A stretch of DNA of 32,288 nt from Fidelibacterota bacterium (GTDB taxonomy: Bacteria > Fidelibacterota > Marinisomatia > SCGC-AAA003-L08 > JACNLC01): the NCBI GenBank assembly GCA_024277615.1, contig JAJRUW010000066.1, positions 1 to 32,288 of the forward strand. The letters are read 5' to 3'. A program made the position numbers and the translations under genes. The notes under the pieces are model-generated. The model saw only the letters and a list, made by a program, of their open reading frames with translations, was not told the origin of the DNA and did no database searches. Shown here in pieces: positions 10,934 through 20,135 of this stretch. Position 1 is the first letter of the stretch, and each line of letters starts with the position of its first letter.

Positions 10934-13414
10934 TCACAAATTGAACCAATAATCGACCTTCAAAAACAACGCATTGGTATAGTAAATCTCCTGGAATTCA
11001 CCGGCTTCTGTATATTTCAGAAAATCACCAATATTTCTGAATTTCCTTCCGTTTACCTGTTTGTTGACGGAATACACAAAGTACAGAATAGACCCTGATC
11101 TATATTCCCATCTCAGTACAAAATTTGTGTTCAGGCTGGTATATTTGGAGAAAAAATTGACATCCCGATTGGGGTCCAGCAATTCTCCGGGACCGGGATC
11201 CGGAGAGTAAGGATTATACCCGGAAAACTCGGGAAACTGCCTTGCCGTAATCAATTCGCTGTAGTTACCGAATTCGTTACTGCTCTTAAAATACTCTGAA
11301 TAGAGTTGCAGACTGATATCCCGGCTGACGTTCCCGGATGCCCATAGCGTATAAACTTCCCTGCGGTTATCCGATTCGGCGAACATGTAATGCAGCTCGT
11401 CGAATTCATCCGTCACGGGCTCCAGCCAGTGAAAGGTTTCATGAGAATTGCCAAAATTAGTGCTCAGGGAAAGATCAATGAATTCGGCAGGACGAATATC
11501 GAGATTGATATTGCGGTTCCAACCCAGATCACCCAGCCGGTTGCGGCCGAATCCGCCGGATACTCTCACCCGCAGGGGTCTTCTAAAATCCGAGCGGATG
11601 TACAAAAAACCGCCTTTTGCTGCCGGAAGTTTGACCTCCGGACCGAGTTCTGCCGTAGTCCAGTCATAGGTTATACGGTCGCTGTACAAGTCCGGGGTTG
11701 TATTTAGTCCGCCGCCGAATCGCCAATTGTTAACAAGTGTGACATGATAATTGACGTCCATCCGTCTGCCCAATAGCAGGCGGTCAATATTTTCCCGGTA
11801 CTGATATTCCAGCTGCAAGGTAGCGTATTTGATGATCCCCCAGGGATCCTGACGGCGGAATTCGGCTCCGCTTTCCAGGGCCCTATAATCGTTACGCCTG
11901 TTATACCCTGCATGCCGAATGTCAAACGCCTTGTCAAAATAATCCATATCCAGCCATACTTTGAAGTATTTGGGATGTTTGTAGGAAAACTCACTTACTG
12001 CGGCAAGGCCCTGCTCACCCCCGCTGCGGCTGCCTGCAACCTGGTATTCCAGCATGACCTGGTTATCGACCAGAGAGATGAATCCATCGGACGAGATAGC
12101 GCTTGAGCTTTCCTCTTCATCGTTTGTATAAGTTCCCAAAAGCCCCAAATATGAATTGCCCTGAAGAATATCTTTGAGAACCCGGCTGACAAAAAACTGA
12201 TCATTTCTGCCCTTGAAGAAACGCTTACCCCAGGACTCATCAGAATCCGGTGTGGTGAGTGCACCCAAAATACCGTAGGAATAACCTCCCGGTGTTTTAC
12301 CGGTGATCTTCCCGGCAGACTTGATCATGGCATTGCGCTGGCCGATACGCCGGGAATAAAAAATCTCAATCGGAGTATCGAAAATTGTGGAGTTTTCCAT
12401 GAAAAAGGGTCGTTTCTCCCGGAAGCGGGTTTCAAAATATGTGAGGTTGATCTCCGCCGGATCGGCCTCAATCTGTCCGAAATCCGGGTTCACAGTTATA
12501 TCCATTGTGGAATTACTGCCAATGCCGTATTTTAAGTCCAGGCCGATATTCTTTAGAAAATTGCCGTAGGTTTCGATATTGCGGGTACTGCCGATCTCCT
12601 GCGGGTTATCCAGCAGGTCATATTTTTCATTGCTGGTCCCGGAGAGCAGGTAAGGTCTGAATTCCAACTGCTGCGGATCGGGAATATCGTGCAGACCTTT
12701 CAGGAGGCCGAACCGCGAGGCCAGCCCCTGAACACCACGGGGTTGTGCATTCCAGGATATGGTTTAATCCTTCCTTTGAATGTATCTGCTGAGATTCAAA
12801 CCCCAGGTCATATCGGGAGCTGAAGTGAAGCGCAGGATGGAAAAAGGGATGCGCAGTTCCAGTGTCCAGCCCTCCGAATCAATCTGCACTTCGGAATCCC
12901 AGACCGTATCCCATTCGCCATCGAAGTCTGAATCGTCAAAGATCATAGCATCGACCTGAACTCCGGCCGCATTCACAACGAAAACAAATCCGGTTTGATG
13001 GTCAAAACGACTGTCAATGTCCACGCTGAACCAGTCGGAAGCGCCTTCGAAGCCAACCATCCAGTCATCCCGCTTGGCCAGCCGCCGGGCAATCTTATCC
13101 GGCTCTCTGTCAAACATGCGGACACCAATATAAATGTATTTGTCGTCATAGAGCATGCGAACTTCCGTGGCTTCGGTAGGTGGAGCCAGATTATCCGGGT
13201 CTTCCTGCAGAAAATCCCTGATCGGAACGGCCAGGGACCAGACTTTATCCATCAGGATACCGTCTATTTCAGGCGGCGTCGCCGTACGGCTGATGCGGCC
13301 GGTCTTCAAATACTCCTGCCCCCCAACCTGTGCGGATATCCCCTTTGCGCAAAAGCCGGGAGCAAAAAAAAGGAACACAATCAGTGGCAATAATTGGGTT
13401 TTTATACAGTTCAT
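10934..13414 (-). pseudogene. DUF5916 outer-membrane protein broken by one stop codon
   Basis: Two adjacent reading frames (13414-12764 and 12763-10934) are the same frame separated only by a TAA at 12766-12764 (codon 217). Joined, they give about 826 residues, the usual size for this family. The N-terminal part has a signal peptide (from MNCIKTQLLPLIVF) and a CBM9-like beta domain (PPEIDGILMDKVW … WTLELRIPFS). The rest is the DUF5916 barrel with many alternating strands, ending in Phe-Asn-Leu. The family reads …RYIQRK[ND]E…W at the break; here it is RYIQRKD-stop-TISW, so the lost residue is probably Glu (GAA to TAA). The start at 13414 is chosen for the signal peptide; no good ribosome site is seen. 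The function of the family is unknown. It may be a real pseudogene or a base error. Confidence 0.85.
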
Positions 13415-13636
13415 TATTATTAAAACATGGGACATATCATTCGTAAATCTATCCTTTCCATTTATTAACATCCACGAATAAAATTGTAAAAAAAAATGTT
13501 TCGGTACGAAAAAATTTGCCCTATCATGATAAAAATTCTGTGTAAATTTCTTTTCAAAATACAGGACTAACAAATCGCATTTTAGCGTAGTTTTACAGGT
13601 TGGCTGAAAATTGAATTGTTCATTTTGGGAGGTTTA

Positions 13637-14413
13637 ATGAAAAGTTGTGTCTTAATCAAACAGGTTCCGGATGGCGACTCACCCGTTGTAATCGCCGATG
13701 ATCAGGTTTCCCTTAAAAGTGCCGGGATATCCTGGACAACAAACGAAACGGATAGCTATGCTCTCGAAGAAGCCCTCCTGCTGAAAGAAGCCCATGGCGG
13801 TGAAGTTGTAGTGTGTACAATTGGAAAAGACAGCGCATTGCAGGTAGTCAAAGATGCCCTTGCCAAGGGGGCTGACCGGGGTATTTTCATTACTGATCCA
13901 CAATTTGACCACCTTGATTCATATGGCAAAGCGGCGATCTTTGCGCAGGTGTTAAAAGCCGAAAATTTTGATCTGATTTTTTCAGGGCTCCAGTCAGATA
14001 ATTCCAGCAATGCCCAGACGGGTCTGATCCTGGCTGAATTTTTGGGTACTGCTCACGCTACAATGGTTATCGGAACCGAATGGGTTGACGATTCAAAGAT
14101 CAAAGTCAACCGGGAACTCGAAGCCGGCTGGTTTAGGTGGACTGAACTGGATTTCCCGGCCTCATTGACCATTCAGTCGGGGATCAACAAGCCTCGTTAT
14201 GCTTCCTTACGGGGAATCATGCTGATGAAGAAAAAACCCATTACAACAATTACCTCCGGTGACCTGAAAATGGATGAAATCCCCACTCTGTCACGGATCA
14301 AAAAACTGTATATCCCCCGCAAAACCAAAGAAACCGTGTTTATTTCCGGCTCTCCTGAGGAAATTGTCACTCAACTGACTGATAAACTTGAAAACGAAAT
14401 CAAAGTGCTATAG
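13637..14413 (+). CDS. etfB: Electron transfer flavoprotein, beta subunit
   Basis: The beta subunit binds AMP and, with EtfA, carries electrons from acyl-CoA and similar dehydrogenases. 258 residues from the ATG at 13637, which follows a strong GGGAGG site at five bases; a TTG 21 bases upstream is less likely. Family features are KSCVLIKQVPD at the start, NETDSYALEEAL, KGADRG, SGLQSDN and the recognition-loop region VNRELEAGW … FPASLTIQSGINKPRYASLRGI. It is the first gene of etfB-etfA, followed nine bases later by etfA. A divergent 222-bp gap separates it from the DUF5916 gene. Confidence 0.95.
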   Translation: MKSCVLIKQVPDGDSPVVIADDQVSLKSAGISWTTNETDSYALEEALLLKEAHGGEVVVCTIGKDSALQVVKDALAKGADRGIFITDPQFDHLDSYGKAAIFAQVLKAENFDLIFSGLQSDNSSNAQTGLILAEFLGTAHATMVIGTEWVDDSKIKVNRELEAGWFRWTELDFPASLTIQSGINKPRYASLRGIMLMKKKPITTITSGDLKMDEIPTLSRIKKLYIPRKTKETVFISGSPEEIVTQLTDKLENEIKVL

Positions 14414-14422
14414 GACGGTATA

Positions 14423-15376
14423 ATGAAAATTCTTGCTTTTATCCAAATCGATGACGGGACTATCAACAAAATGTCTGTAGAGACACTCGCCGGTGCCCAG
14501 AAATTAGCCGCCGCCACTGACGGCAGTGTCACTGCTGTGACCTTCGGTGCCGTTCCGGATGAACTTAAAACCTTTAAGATGAATGAGATCCTGAATATTC
14601 AAGCCGCTGAACTCGAGGATTACAGTCCGTTATACTTTATCGAAGCACTCTCAAGAGTCATTGCCTCTGAAAGTCCTGATACGGTCGTGTTCGGACATAC
14701 ATATCAGGTGCGGGACTGGGTTCCCCGTCTCAGCGCCAGGCTGAAGCTGCCCTTTTTGGTTGATTGTATCGGCTTCAAAACCGATGATGCCTTTACGGTT
14801 ACCCGGCAGGTCTCCCAGGGTAAGATCAATGCGGACATGGCCTTCGAGATACCCGCTCTGATCTCTTTTCAGTCAGGAGCATTCAGGGCCGACGAAATTG
14901 AGCACGGAACAACTGCCGTTCGCACCCTGACTTTCGACCTTGCCGCTGTCCCCAAAACGATCCGTCCCGGAGAGAAATACCAGCAATCCGGAGGCTCGGT
15001 TGACCTAAGTCACGCCAAGGTGATAGTGTCTGTGGGCAGGGGAATCGGCAAAGCAGAAAATATCCCCATGGTTACGGAATTGGCCGATGCCTTGTCGGCG
15101 GAACTGGGTTGTTCCCGTCCCGTAGTTGACTATGGCTGGCTGCCGCACGAGAGACAGGTCGGGTCCTCCGGCCAGACGGTGACTCCAAAATTATACATGG
15201 CTCTGGGTATATCCGGCGCAATCCAGCATCAGGTAGGGATGAAAGGGGCTGATACAATCATTGCAATTAACAAGGATGAAAACGCACCCATTTTTGAAAT
15301 TGCCGACATTGGAGTAGTAGCCGACCTGTTTGAAATCGTTCCCAGGCTGACAGAATCCATCAAAGAAAAAAAATAA
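14423..15376 (+). CDS. etfA: Electron transfer flavoprotein, alpha subunit
   Basis: The alpha subunit carries the redox FAD. 317 residues. The C-terminal FAD domain is well conserved: VSVGRGIG, WLPHERQVGSSGQTV, ISGAIQHQVGMKGAD and INKDENAPIFEIADIGVVAD. The N-terminal domain is the usual Rossmann-like fold without catalytic residues. The ATG follows an AGGACGG site, nine bases after etfB. The next gene, 146 bp downstream, is a membrane Fe-S protein that could accept its electrons. No acyl-CoA dehydrogenase is nearby, so the electron donor is unknown. Confidence 0.95.
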   Translation: MKILAFIQIDDGTINKMSVETLAGAQKLAAATDGSVTAVTFGAVPDELKTFKMNEILNIQAAELEDYSPLYFIEALSRVIASESPDTVVFGHTYQVRDWVPRLSARLKLPFLVDCIGFKTDDAFTVTRQVSQGKINADMAFEIPALISFQSGAFRADEIEHGTTAVRTLTFDLAAVPKTIRPGEKYQQSGGSVDLSHAKVIVSVGRGIGKAENIPMVTELADALSAELGCSRPVVDYGWLPHERQVGSSGQTVTPKLYMALGISGAIQHQVGMKGADTIIAINKDENAPIFEIADIGVVADLFEIVPRLTESIKEKK

Positions 15377-15522
15377 TCCGGCTATTTAATCGGCCCTGTC
15401 TTTTTAAGAGATCCTTTTTCAATACTAATCACACCTCTTATGCCCCTCAGACAGGTCCGGTTTAAAACTGCCGGAACCTGACCGTAAAGCCGGATGATGT
15501 CCCGGCAAAGGAGACTTTGAAA

Positions 15523-17550
15523 ATGCACGAATTCAAATATGCTTATCCTGCCTATTTTTACCTCGTTGCGCTGGCGGCGCTCCTCTATTTTTTCTACAAT
15601 TTGAGAAAACTTTGGGCAGCTTCGGCCGGTAAACCGGATCCTGCAGTAAAAATTAATATCGGCGAATTTTTCATCAATGGCCTGACTTTCGGCATATTTC
15701 AGAGACGAGTCTTCAGCAGGCGCTTTGCTTACCCGGCCTTAATGCACTTTTTGCTGGCCTGGGGATTTTTCATCTTATTCTTCGCCACGACTGTGGACTT
15801 CTTCGTCGCCAGAGGCTGGTTTGCAGATTTCCTGCCGCAACTTGATACACCCTGGTTCGCTTCCCTGAATGATACCGCCGGGTTGATGCTCATAGCCGGT
15901 CTGCTGCTGGCCCTGTACCGGCGGATGTTCAGCAAACCTGAAAAATTACCCCATGACTTGTTTTCGGGCCGGGGAAATTTTTTGGGTGATTCCGGGATCA
16001 TTTTATTCCTGCTGTTACTGGCCCTGGGAGGCTTTTTCGCCGAAGCCGCCCGGCTGGCTGTTTACCAACCTCCTGCGGTTGAATACTCATGGATCGGCTA
16101 TCCGCTGTCAGCCCTGTTTCCTGTGAGCAGCTGGCGGCAGTTTGAGCTGATACTATGGTGGTTTCACGCTCTTTCTGCTCTGCTTTTCATTGCTCTGTTG
16201 CCCCTTACAAAAATGTTTCATATTCTGGCCGCCCTGGTCAATGTGGCCCTCACCAACCGGCAGCTGCGGGGCAGATTGCGCCCCATGTTTGTAAGCCGGC
16301 TGATGGAGGATCCGGAAGCAGACCTTGAGAATATATCTCTGGGCGTGAGCCGTTCCCGGGAATTCCGCCGGAAACAGCTCCTTGATGCCATAGCCTGCAC
16401 AGAATGCGCCCGATGTACGACGGTTTGTCCCGCCAATACTACCGGCAAGCCCCTGTCTCCCATGAAGATCATGACCGATATCCGGGAGCACCTCTATGCC
16501 GGCCAGTTCGGTAATGGTGAACAGAAAGACCTGGTGGGCGCAACCATCACGGAAACAGAACTTTGGTCATGCACTACCTGCGGAGCCTGTATGGCCGAAT
16601 GCCCCGTACTTAATGAACATGTCCCCGCTATTGTGGATATGCGACGTTACCTGGTCCTATCAGAAGGCAAACCGCCCGAACAGGCCAGTGAAAGCCTGGA
16701 GAAAACTCTGAGCACCGGCAACCCCTGGGGTTTGCCCAAAAGTAATCGCCTGAAATGGGCAACCGATGCAGGACTCGATATTCCCGTTTTTTCCGAGAAG
16801 AAAAAGGCGGATGTGCTCTACTGGGTTGGCTGCGCCGGTGCCTATGACCCACTCAACCAGCAGGTGGCGGTTTCCATGATCAGAATCTTTGAAGCCGCCG
16901 GCGTTGACTATGCAGTTTTAGGAACTGAAGAATCCTGTACAGGTGACTCCGCCCGAAGGCTGGGAGAAGAATATCTCTTCGAAACCATGGCCCTGCAAAA
17001 TATTGACACGCTCAACCGTTATGAATTTGAGGTCATCGTTACACCTTGCCCCCATTGTTTCAATACGCTGAAAAATGAATATCCCGCCTTCGATGGTAAT
17101 TACCGGGTCATGCATCATTCGGAATTTATCAGTGAGTTGATTTCTGCGGGAAAACTATCCCCGGATAAAACGCTTTCCGGCCGGGTGACCTACCACGACG
17201 CCTGTTATCTCGGCCGGCATAATCAGATTTACTCTGCCCCTCGAAATGTTCTCGGAAAGCTGCTGAAAACCGAGGGCGGGTTCACGGAACTGCCCCGGCA
17301 TCATGCTGACAGCTTCTGCTGCGGTGCAGGAGGCGGTAATATGTGGCACGACATTGAAGCCGGCTCACGTATGAATGTGAACCGCATTGAGGAGGTCATG
17401 CATTCGGGAGCCGATACGGTGGCTACCGCCTGCTCTTTTTGCCTGATCATGCTGGATGATGCCCTTAAAATCAAAGGGCAGGAGGATACTCTAAAGGTCC
17501 TGTACATCGCCCAGGTGGTGGCAGACTCCCTGCCCGCCTCCCGCAAATAG
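15523..17550 (+). CDS. Membrane Fe-S oxidoreductase, ETF:menaquinone oxidoreductase (EMO)-like
   Basis: About 675 residues. The first 245 contain about five membrane helices (around 10-27, 70-95, 120-138, 165-185, 220-245) of the NarI-like heme b type. Next come two 4Fe-4S motifs: CTECARCTTVCP (Cys291, 294, 297, 301) and CTTCGACMAECP (about 350). The C-terminal half has two Cys-rich CCG-type domains: GCAGAYDP … EESCTGDSARR … TPCPHC, then HDACYLGRHN … FCCGAGGG … ACSFC. This layout is that of the HdrD-like proteins found beside etfBA and shown in other bacteria to pass electrons from ETF to menaquinone. AAAGGAG nine bases upstream supports the ATG at 15523 over a TTG two codons earlier. The role is inferred from architecture and neighbours. 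Confidence 0.88.
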   Translation: MHEFKYAYPAYFYLVALAALLYFFYNLRKLWAASAGKPDPAVKINIGEFFINGLTFGIFQRRVFSRRFAYPALMHFLLAWGFFILFFATTVDFFVARGWFADFLPQLDTPWFASLNDTAGLMLIAGLLLALYRRMFSKPEKLPHDLFSGRGNFLGDSGIILFLLLLALGGFFAEAARLAVYQPPAVEYSWIGYPLSALFPVSSWRQFELILWWFHALSALLFIALLPLTKMFHILAALVNVALTNRQLRGRLRPMFVSRLMEDPEADLENISLGVSRSREFRRKQLLDAIACTECARCTTVCPANTTGKPLSPMKIMTDIREHLYAGQFGNGEQKDLVGATITETELWSCTTCGACMAECPVLNEHVPAIVDMRRYLVLSEGKPPEQASESLEKTLSTGNPWGLPKSNRLKWATDAGLDIPVFSEKKKADVLYWVGCAGAYDPLNQQVAVSMIRIFEAAGVDYAVLGTEESCTGDSARRLGEEYLFETMALQNIDTLNRYEFEVIVTPCPHCFNTLKNEYPAFDGNYRVMHHSEFISELISAGKLSPDKTLSGRVTYHDACYLGRHNQIYSAPRNVLGKLLKTEGGFTELPRHHADSFCCGAGGGNMWHDIEAGSRMNVNRIEEVMHSGADTVATACSFCLIMLDDALKIKGQEDTLKVLYIAQVVADSLPASRK

Positions 17551-17557
17551 CAGTCCC

Positions 17558-17578
17558 TTGCGGGGGTAGCCCCGTCAA
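17558..17578. terminator. Hairpin between convergent genes
   Basis: CGGGG-GTAG-CCCCG stem, with imperfect extra pairing TTG/CAA outside it, between the ends of the EMO-like gene and the M23 peptidase gene. There is no real T run on either side, so terminator strength is doubtful. Confidence 0.4.
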
Positions 17579-17597
17579 AACATATCTGACATCCGGC

Positions 17598-18509
17598 TCA
17601 GGGTAGCAGGGCGGTTAGTCTGCTGCCCAGAGGCAGGAGTACCAGGAGCACAATGAAAAAAATCCAGACCAGCAAACCCAGCATATTCAGCACACTGTTA
17701 ATCAACAGGAGCAGATTGCCCCTTGCCGGCTGAATTTTAGCAGTGTGCCCTTTTTCAAATGGCTCCCCCTCCGTGAGATTCCGTACCGTCATGGCCGTTT
17801 TCAAAAAGGCCGCTTCAAGTTGGAATTTTGTATTCTTCGATACATCCCCCACTTCGACTCTGTCAAACAGAACCGGTAAACCTGCTGCAAAGAAGAACCA
17901 GGGCCTGTCCTGCAGCTGAAAATGGATGTGCGGCTCGGTTGAATGTCCAGAATTACCGCAGCGGCCCAGAACCTGTCCCTTTTTCACCGTACTGCCGGCT
18001 TTGACTGTGCAGCTGCCGCGTTTCAGATGGGCCAGAAAGCTGAAAACTTCGGGAGCATGACGGAGGACTATATGATTCCCCGCCATACTCTTTGACAGGA
18101 TATCGATACTACCATAACCGGCACGCGGGTTATCTTTGAAATGATCAACCGCTTTCAGAACAACGCCGTCTGCCGGTGCCAATACTTCACGACCGTAAGC
18201 AGGATATGCGTCAGCCCGGTCTGAATCCGGATCACCCGCTCCGGGTCTGCCCCGGGGGTAAATAAAATCATAGGCATAACGCTGGGAGATCAAATTCCAG
18301 GAATGAGAATTGCCCCGGTCAATACCACCTCTCGCCACCAGCCAGGTGCCGTTAAAAGGAGCCTTGACCGGGAATCCGGTGCTGCCGCTACTCTTCCTGC
18401 GCAGAATTGCAACTACCTGACCTGCATTCTGCTGTAAACTTTGCCACAGACCAAAGGGATTAAAAAACTGCCATAAAAATACGGAAATGATATATTTCAG
18501 GATTGCCAT
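17598..18509 (-). CDS. M23-family (LytM-like) metallopeptidase with membrane anchor
   Basis: 303 residues. An N-terminal hydrophobic stretch and a C-terminal membrane helix (LLVWIFFIVLLVLL region, about 275-298) flank a peptidase M23 domain. Zinc-site motifs seen are YAYDF (the Asp of the first motif), LAHLKRGS and PHIHF (HxH). A His at the usual H-x3-D spacing is missing in the first motif (QRYAYD), although SHSWN lies a little upstream; this resembles a subgroup of M23 proteins with QRYALD. The substrate would be peptidoglycan cross-links if active. It is convergent with the EMO-like gene and has no operon partner. The ribosome site is weak. Confidence 0.8.
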   Translation of the reverse strand: MAILKYIISVFLWQFFNPFGLWQSLQQNAGQVVAILRRKSSGSTGFPVKAPFNGTWLVARGGIDRGNSHSWNLISQRYAYDFIYPRGRPGAGDPDSDRADAYPAYGREVLAPADGVVLKAVDHFKDNPRAGYGSIDILSKSMAGNHIVLRHAPEVFSFLAHLKRGSCTVKAGSTVKKGQVLGRCGNSGHSTEPHIHFQLQDRPWFFFAAGLPVLFDRVEVGDVSKNTKFQLEAAFLKTAMTVRNLTEGEPFEKGHTAKIQPARGNLLLLINSVLNMLGLLVWIFFIVLLVLLPLGSRLTALLP

Positions 18510-18972
18510 ACAATTTTCTTTTTGTGTTGCAGGATGAGCGCCGTAAACAGGCAGCGGTATTGTGGAAATTGCGGTAAAGCGGTTCTGCCTCTCGCATCAT
18601 CCCTGATAAATTAACCGTCCCGGCTAACGGCCTGCAATGGCCAAATCGGATCTCCCGTGAGTTGTAGATGCAGGTCGCACACGAGTTCTTGTTGATTCCG
18701 AACTTTTGAACCACATATTGGCTTGCCTGAGGCTTCGGTGTGCGGAGAGCCTCGAAAGTGCAGATTATGTCCACAATCTTTCGAAGTTGAACTACTGACC
18801 TGCCGACGGAGCGGCATTGCAACTGCACGCCAAAAATACTCTCAGTAGCCCTCGGATTCACCCGTGGGATTTGAGATTTGCAGGAAACAACAGCCGTTTT
18901 AACAGTTTTGGGGATGCTACCGGTTTTTCTGTATGTACTACAACCTGGAAGCAGCTTCAGCCGGGAGGTGAG
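18510..18972. other. Non-coding stretch with two adjacent hairpins
   Basis: 463 bp between the M23 start and the hicA end. An open frame on the minus strand (to 18861) has no recognisable features and overlaps the M23 gene, so I do not call it. Two neighbouring inverted repeats are present: GAGGCT/AGCCTC (18729-18753) and TCGAAAG/CTTTCGA (18752-18784). Small GGCC repeats flank TGCAAT near 18629-18642. This could be a structured RNA or a remnant of an element; no family is recognised. Confidence 0.4.
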
Positions 18973-19146
18973 TTAACTCAGTTTTTTAATAATATGTCTG
19001 GCCAGGGATTCACTAATCTCACGATGCCTGGGTACGGGCTGACTCATTTTTGTTATTGGATTTTGATACCAATCATGGTTACCCCCATGTCGTATCAGAA
19101 TACAGCCTAACTTTTTTAATGTTTTTACCAGATCTGTCCGTTTCAC
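18973..19146 (-). CDS. hicA: HicA-type mRNA interferase toxin
   Basis: A 57-residue protein starting at GTG (19146), overlapping the hicB stop by four bases (GTGA). It reads KRTDLVKTLKKLGC at the start, then RHGGNHDWYQNP, PVPRHREISE and LARHIIKKL. These are the conserved features of HicA, a small double-stranded-RNA-binding-fold ribonuclease; the His in GGNHDW is the expected catalytic residue. HicA cuts mRNA and is held inactive by HicB. All motifs are intact, so it may be functional. Gene order is antitoxin first, the reverse of the classic hicAB. Confidence 0.88.
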   Translation of the reverse strand: MKRTDLVKTLKKLGCILIRHGGNHDWYQNPITKMSQPVPRHREISESLARHIIKKLS

Positions 19147-19334
19147 GCAATTTCTACCTCACCAACGTGATAAACATTCGGAATAGCTCCTGAATTTAAA
19201 TCCGGATAAATTTCTTTTAAATTTTTGATGAGTTCTTCCAGGGTTTTACCCTGGGTTCTATAATCGGGAAATTCTTCCCAAAAACCGATAAAAAAGCCAT
19301 CCTCTTCATAATATTTGTATTTGTGACGCTCCAT
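19143..19334 (-). CDS. hicB: HicB-like antitoxin
   Basis: 63 residues from the ATG at 19334, chosen because AGGAG lies five bases upstream; the longer frame to 19427 has no comparable site and its extra residues do not look like HicB. The sequence has the HicB core pattern KYKYYEEDGFFIGFWEEFPDY, then TQGKTLEELIKNLKEI, the partly degraded RNase-H-like fold that binds HicA. It lacks a clear C-terminal DNA-binding domain, so self-regulation is uncertain. It is coupled to hicA by a GTGA overlap. Confidence 0.85.
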   Translation of the reverse strand: MERHKYKYYEEDGFFIGFWEEFPDYRTQGKTLEELIKNLKEIYPDLNSGAIPNVYHVGEVEIA

Positions 19335-19663
19335 TTGAACTCCTGTGATCTTTCCGGAATTTCCTTTTTTGATAAAGACTATTTTGATTCCAATTGGGTA
19401 GTCAAAATTATCCTCATTCCAGCTCATATTTTAGCAGTTTTGAAGCTTATCCTGCAACTTTTGATCTCCAATGTTTGGTTACTCATTATTTTTCCTCATT
19501 GACTACCGGATGTTTGAAACCGTTCAAATCCCCCAAATCAGAAGAGTTTTTGTCTGCACATAATCAGGCTCCTTTGAAGATGAGTTTATTGTCTCACAGG
19601 AGAGCTAGACTAAATTGTAAGCCACATACAATCTGCCGGGTAAAGTTTAAAACGGATTAACAT

Positions 19664-19717
19664 ATTTCACGGATTGATTCAAGCTCTCAAGATTGGTTGC
19701 TTTGGAGTGCAGCGACC
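19664..19717. repeat. 54-bp direct repeat, copy 1
   Basis: Matches 19886-19939 at 52 of 54 bases, 222 bp apart. It starts in ATTTCACGGATTGAT and ends in GTGCAGCGACC. It is probably a dispersed genomic repeat rather than a gene part. Confidence 0.9.
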
Positions 19718-19746
19718 ATGTCAATTCGGCCTCGGTTACAGACTTC

Positions 19747-19765
19747 CCATCAACACTGTTGATGG
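19747..19765. repeat. Perfect 8-bp hairpin in repeat island
   Basis: CCATCAAC-ACT-GTTGATGG, a perfect inverted repeat with a three-base loop, between the two 54-bp repeat copies. There is no T run, so it is not a plain terminator. Confidence 0.7.
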
Positions 19766-19822
19766 ACTCCATAACCCATTTTTAAGTTATATTGTCGAAA
19801 CGGTGACGGACTCTCACATATT

Positions 19823-19839
19823 CAACCCCTGCGGGGTTG
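19823..19839. repeat. Perfect 7-bp GC-rich hairpin in repeat island
   Basis: CAACCCC-TGC-GGGGTTG. A related AACCC…GGGTT word lies near 20190. Such palindromes are common in dispersed REP-like elements. Confidence 0.7.
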
Positions 19840-19885
19840 GTTTCCTTCTTCGTCCGAATCACGGATTCTCTCACGGATCACACCG

Positions 19886-19939
19886 ATTTCACGGATTGAT
19901 CCCAGCTCTCAAGATTGGTTGCTTTGGAGTGCAGCGACC
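19886..19939. repeat. 54-bp direct repeat, copy 2
   Basis: Second copy of the repeat at 19664-19717, differing at two bases. It is preceded by two further CACGGAT words. Confidence 0.9.
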
Positions 19940-20113
19940 GTTCACCCCGCCGGGACCGACTTGGGGGTGTCGCTGATTCATCAGGTGCGGGCTCGACCCC
20001 TTCGATGATGGTCAACATTAATTCCAAGGCATCCTGAAAATCGTAATTAGACAGACGAACACTTTTAACTTTTTTCTTTTTTCTTTTGACTCTTTCGCCC
20101 TGCGGGCAACTTT

Positions 20114-20135
20114 CCCTCTCCTGTCGAGGAGAGGG
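20114..20135. repeat. REP-like hairpin
   Basis: CCCTCTCCT-GTCG-AGGAGAGGG, a perfect 9-bp stem followed within 25 bp by GGGTGAGGTC. This arrangement resembles REP-like intergenic palindromes of many bacteria. Confidence 0.7.

Noticed and set aside
13522-13531. TATCATGATA palindrome between the DUF5916 gene and etfB
   Set aside because: Ten bases in an AT-rich gap can arise by chance; no linked regulator or second copy is seen.
18620-18642. Integron attC-like site near the hicBA pair
   Set aside because: A GTTAGCC-like word is present but no matching RYYYAAC partner at proper spacing was found.
18460-18861. Minus-strand open frame of 133 codons
   Set aside because: It overlaps the M23 gene start, has no good ribosome site and no recognisable fold.
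19674-19976. Open frame of about 100 codons in the repeat island
   Set aside because: It is built from the two 54-bp repeats and hairpins, with no ribosome site or protein family pattern.
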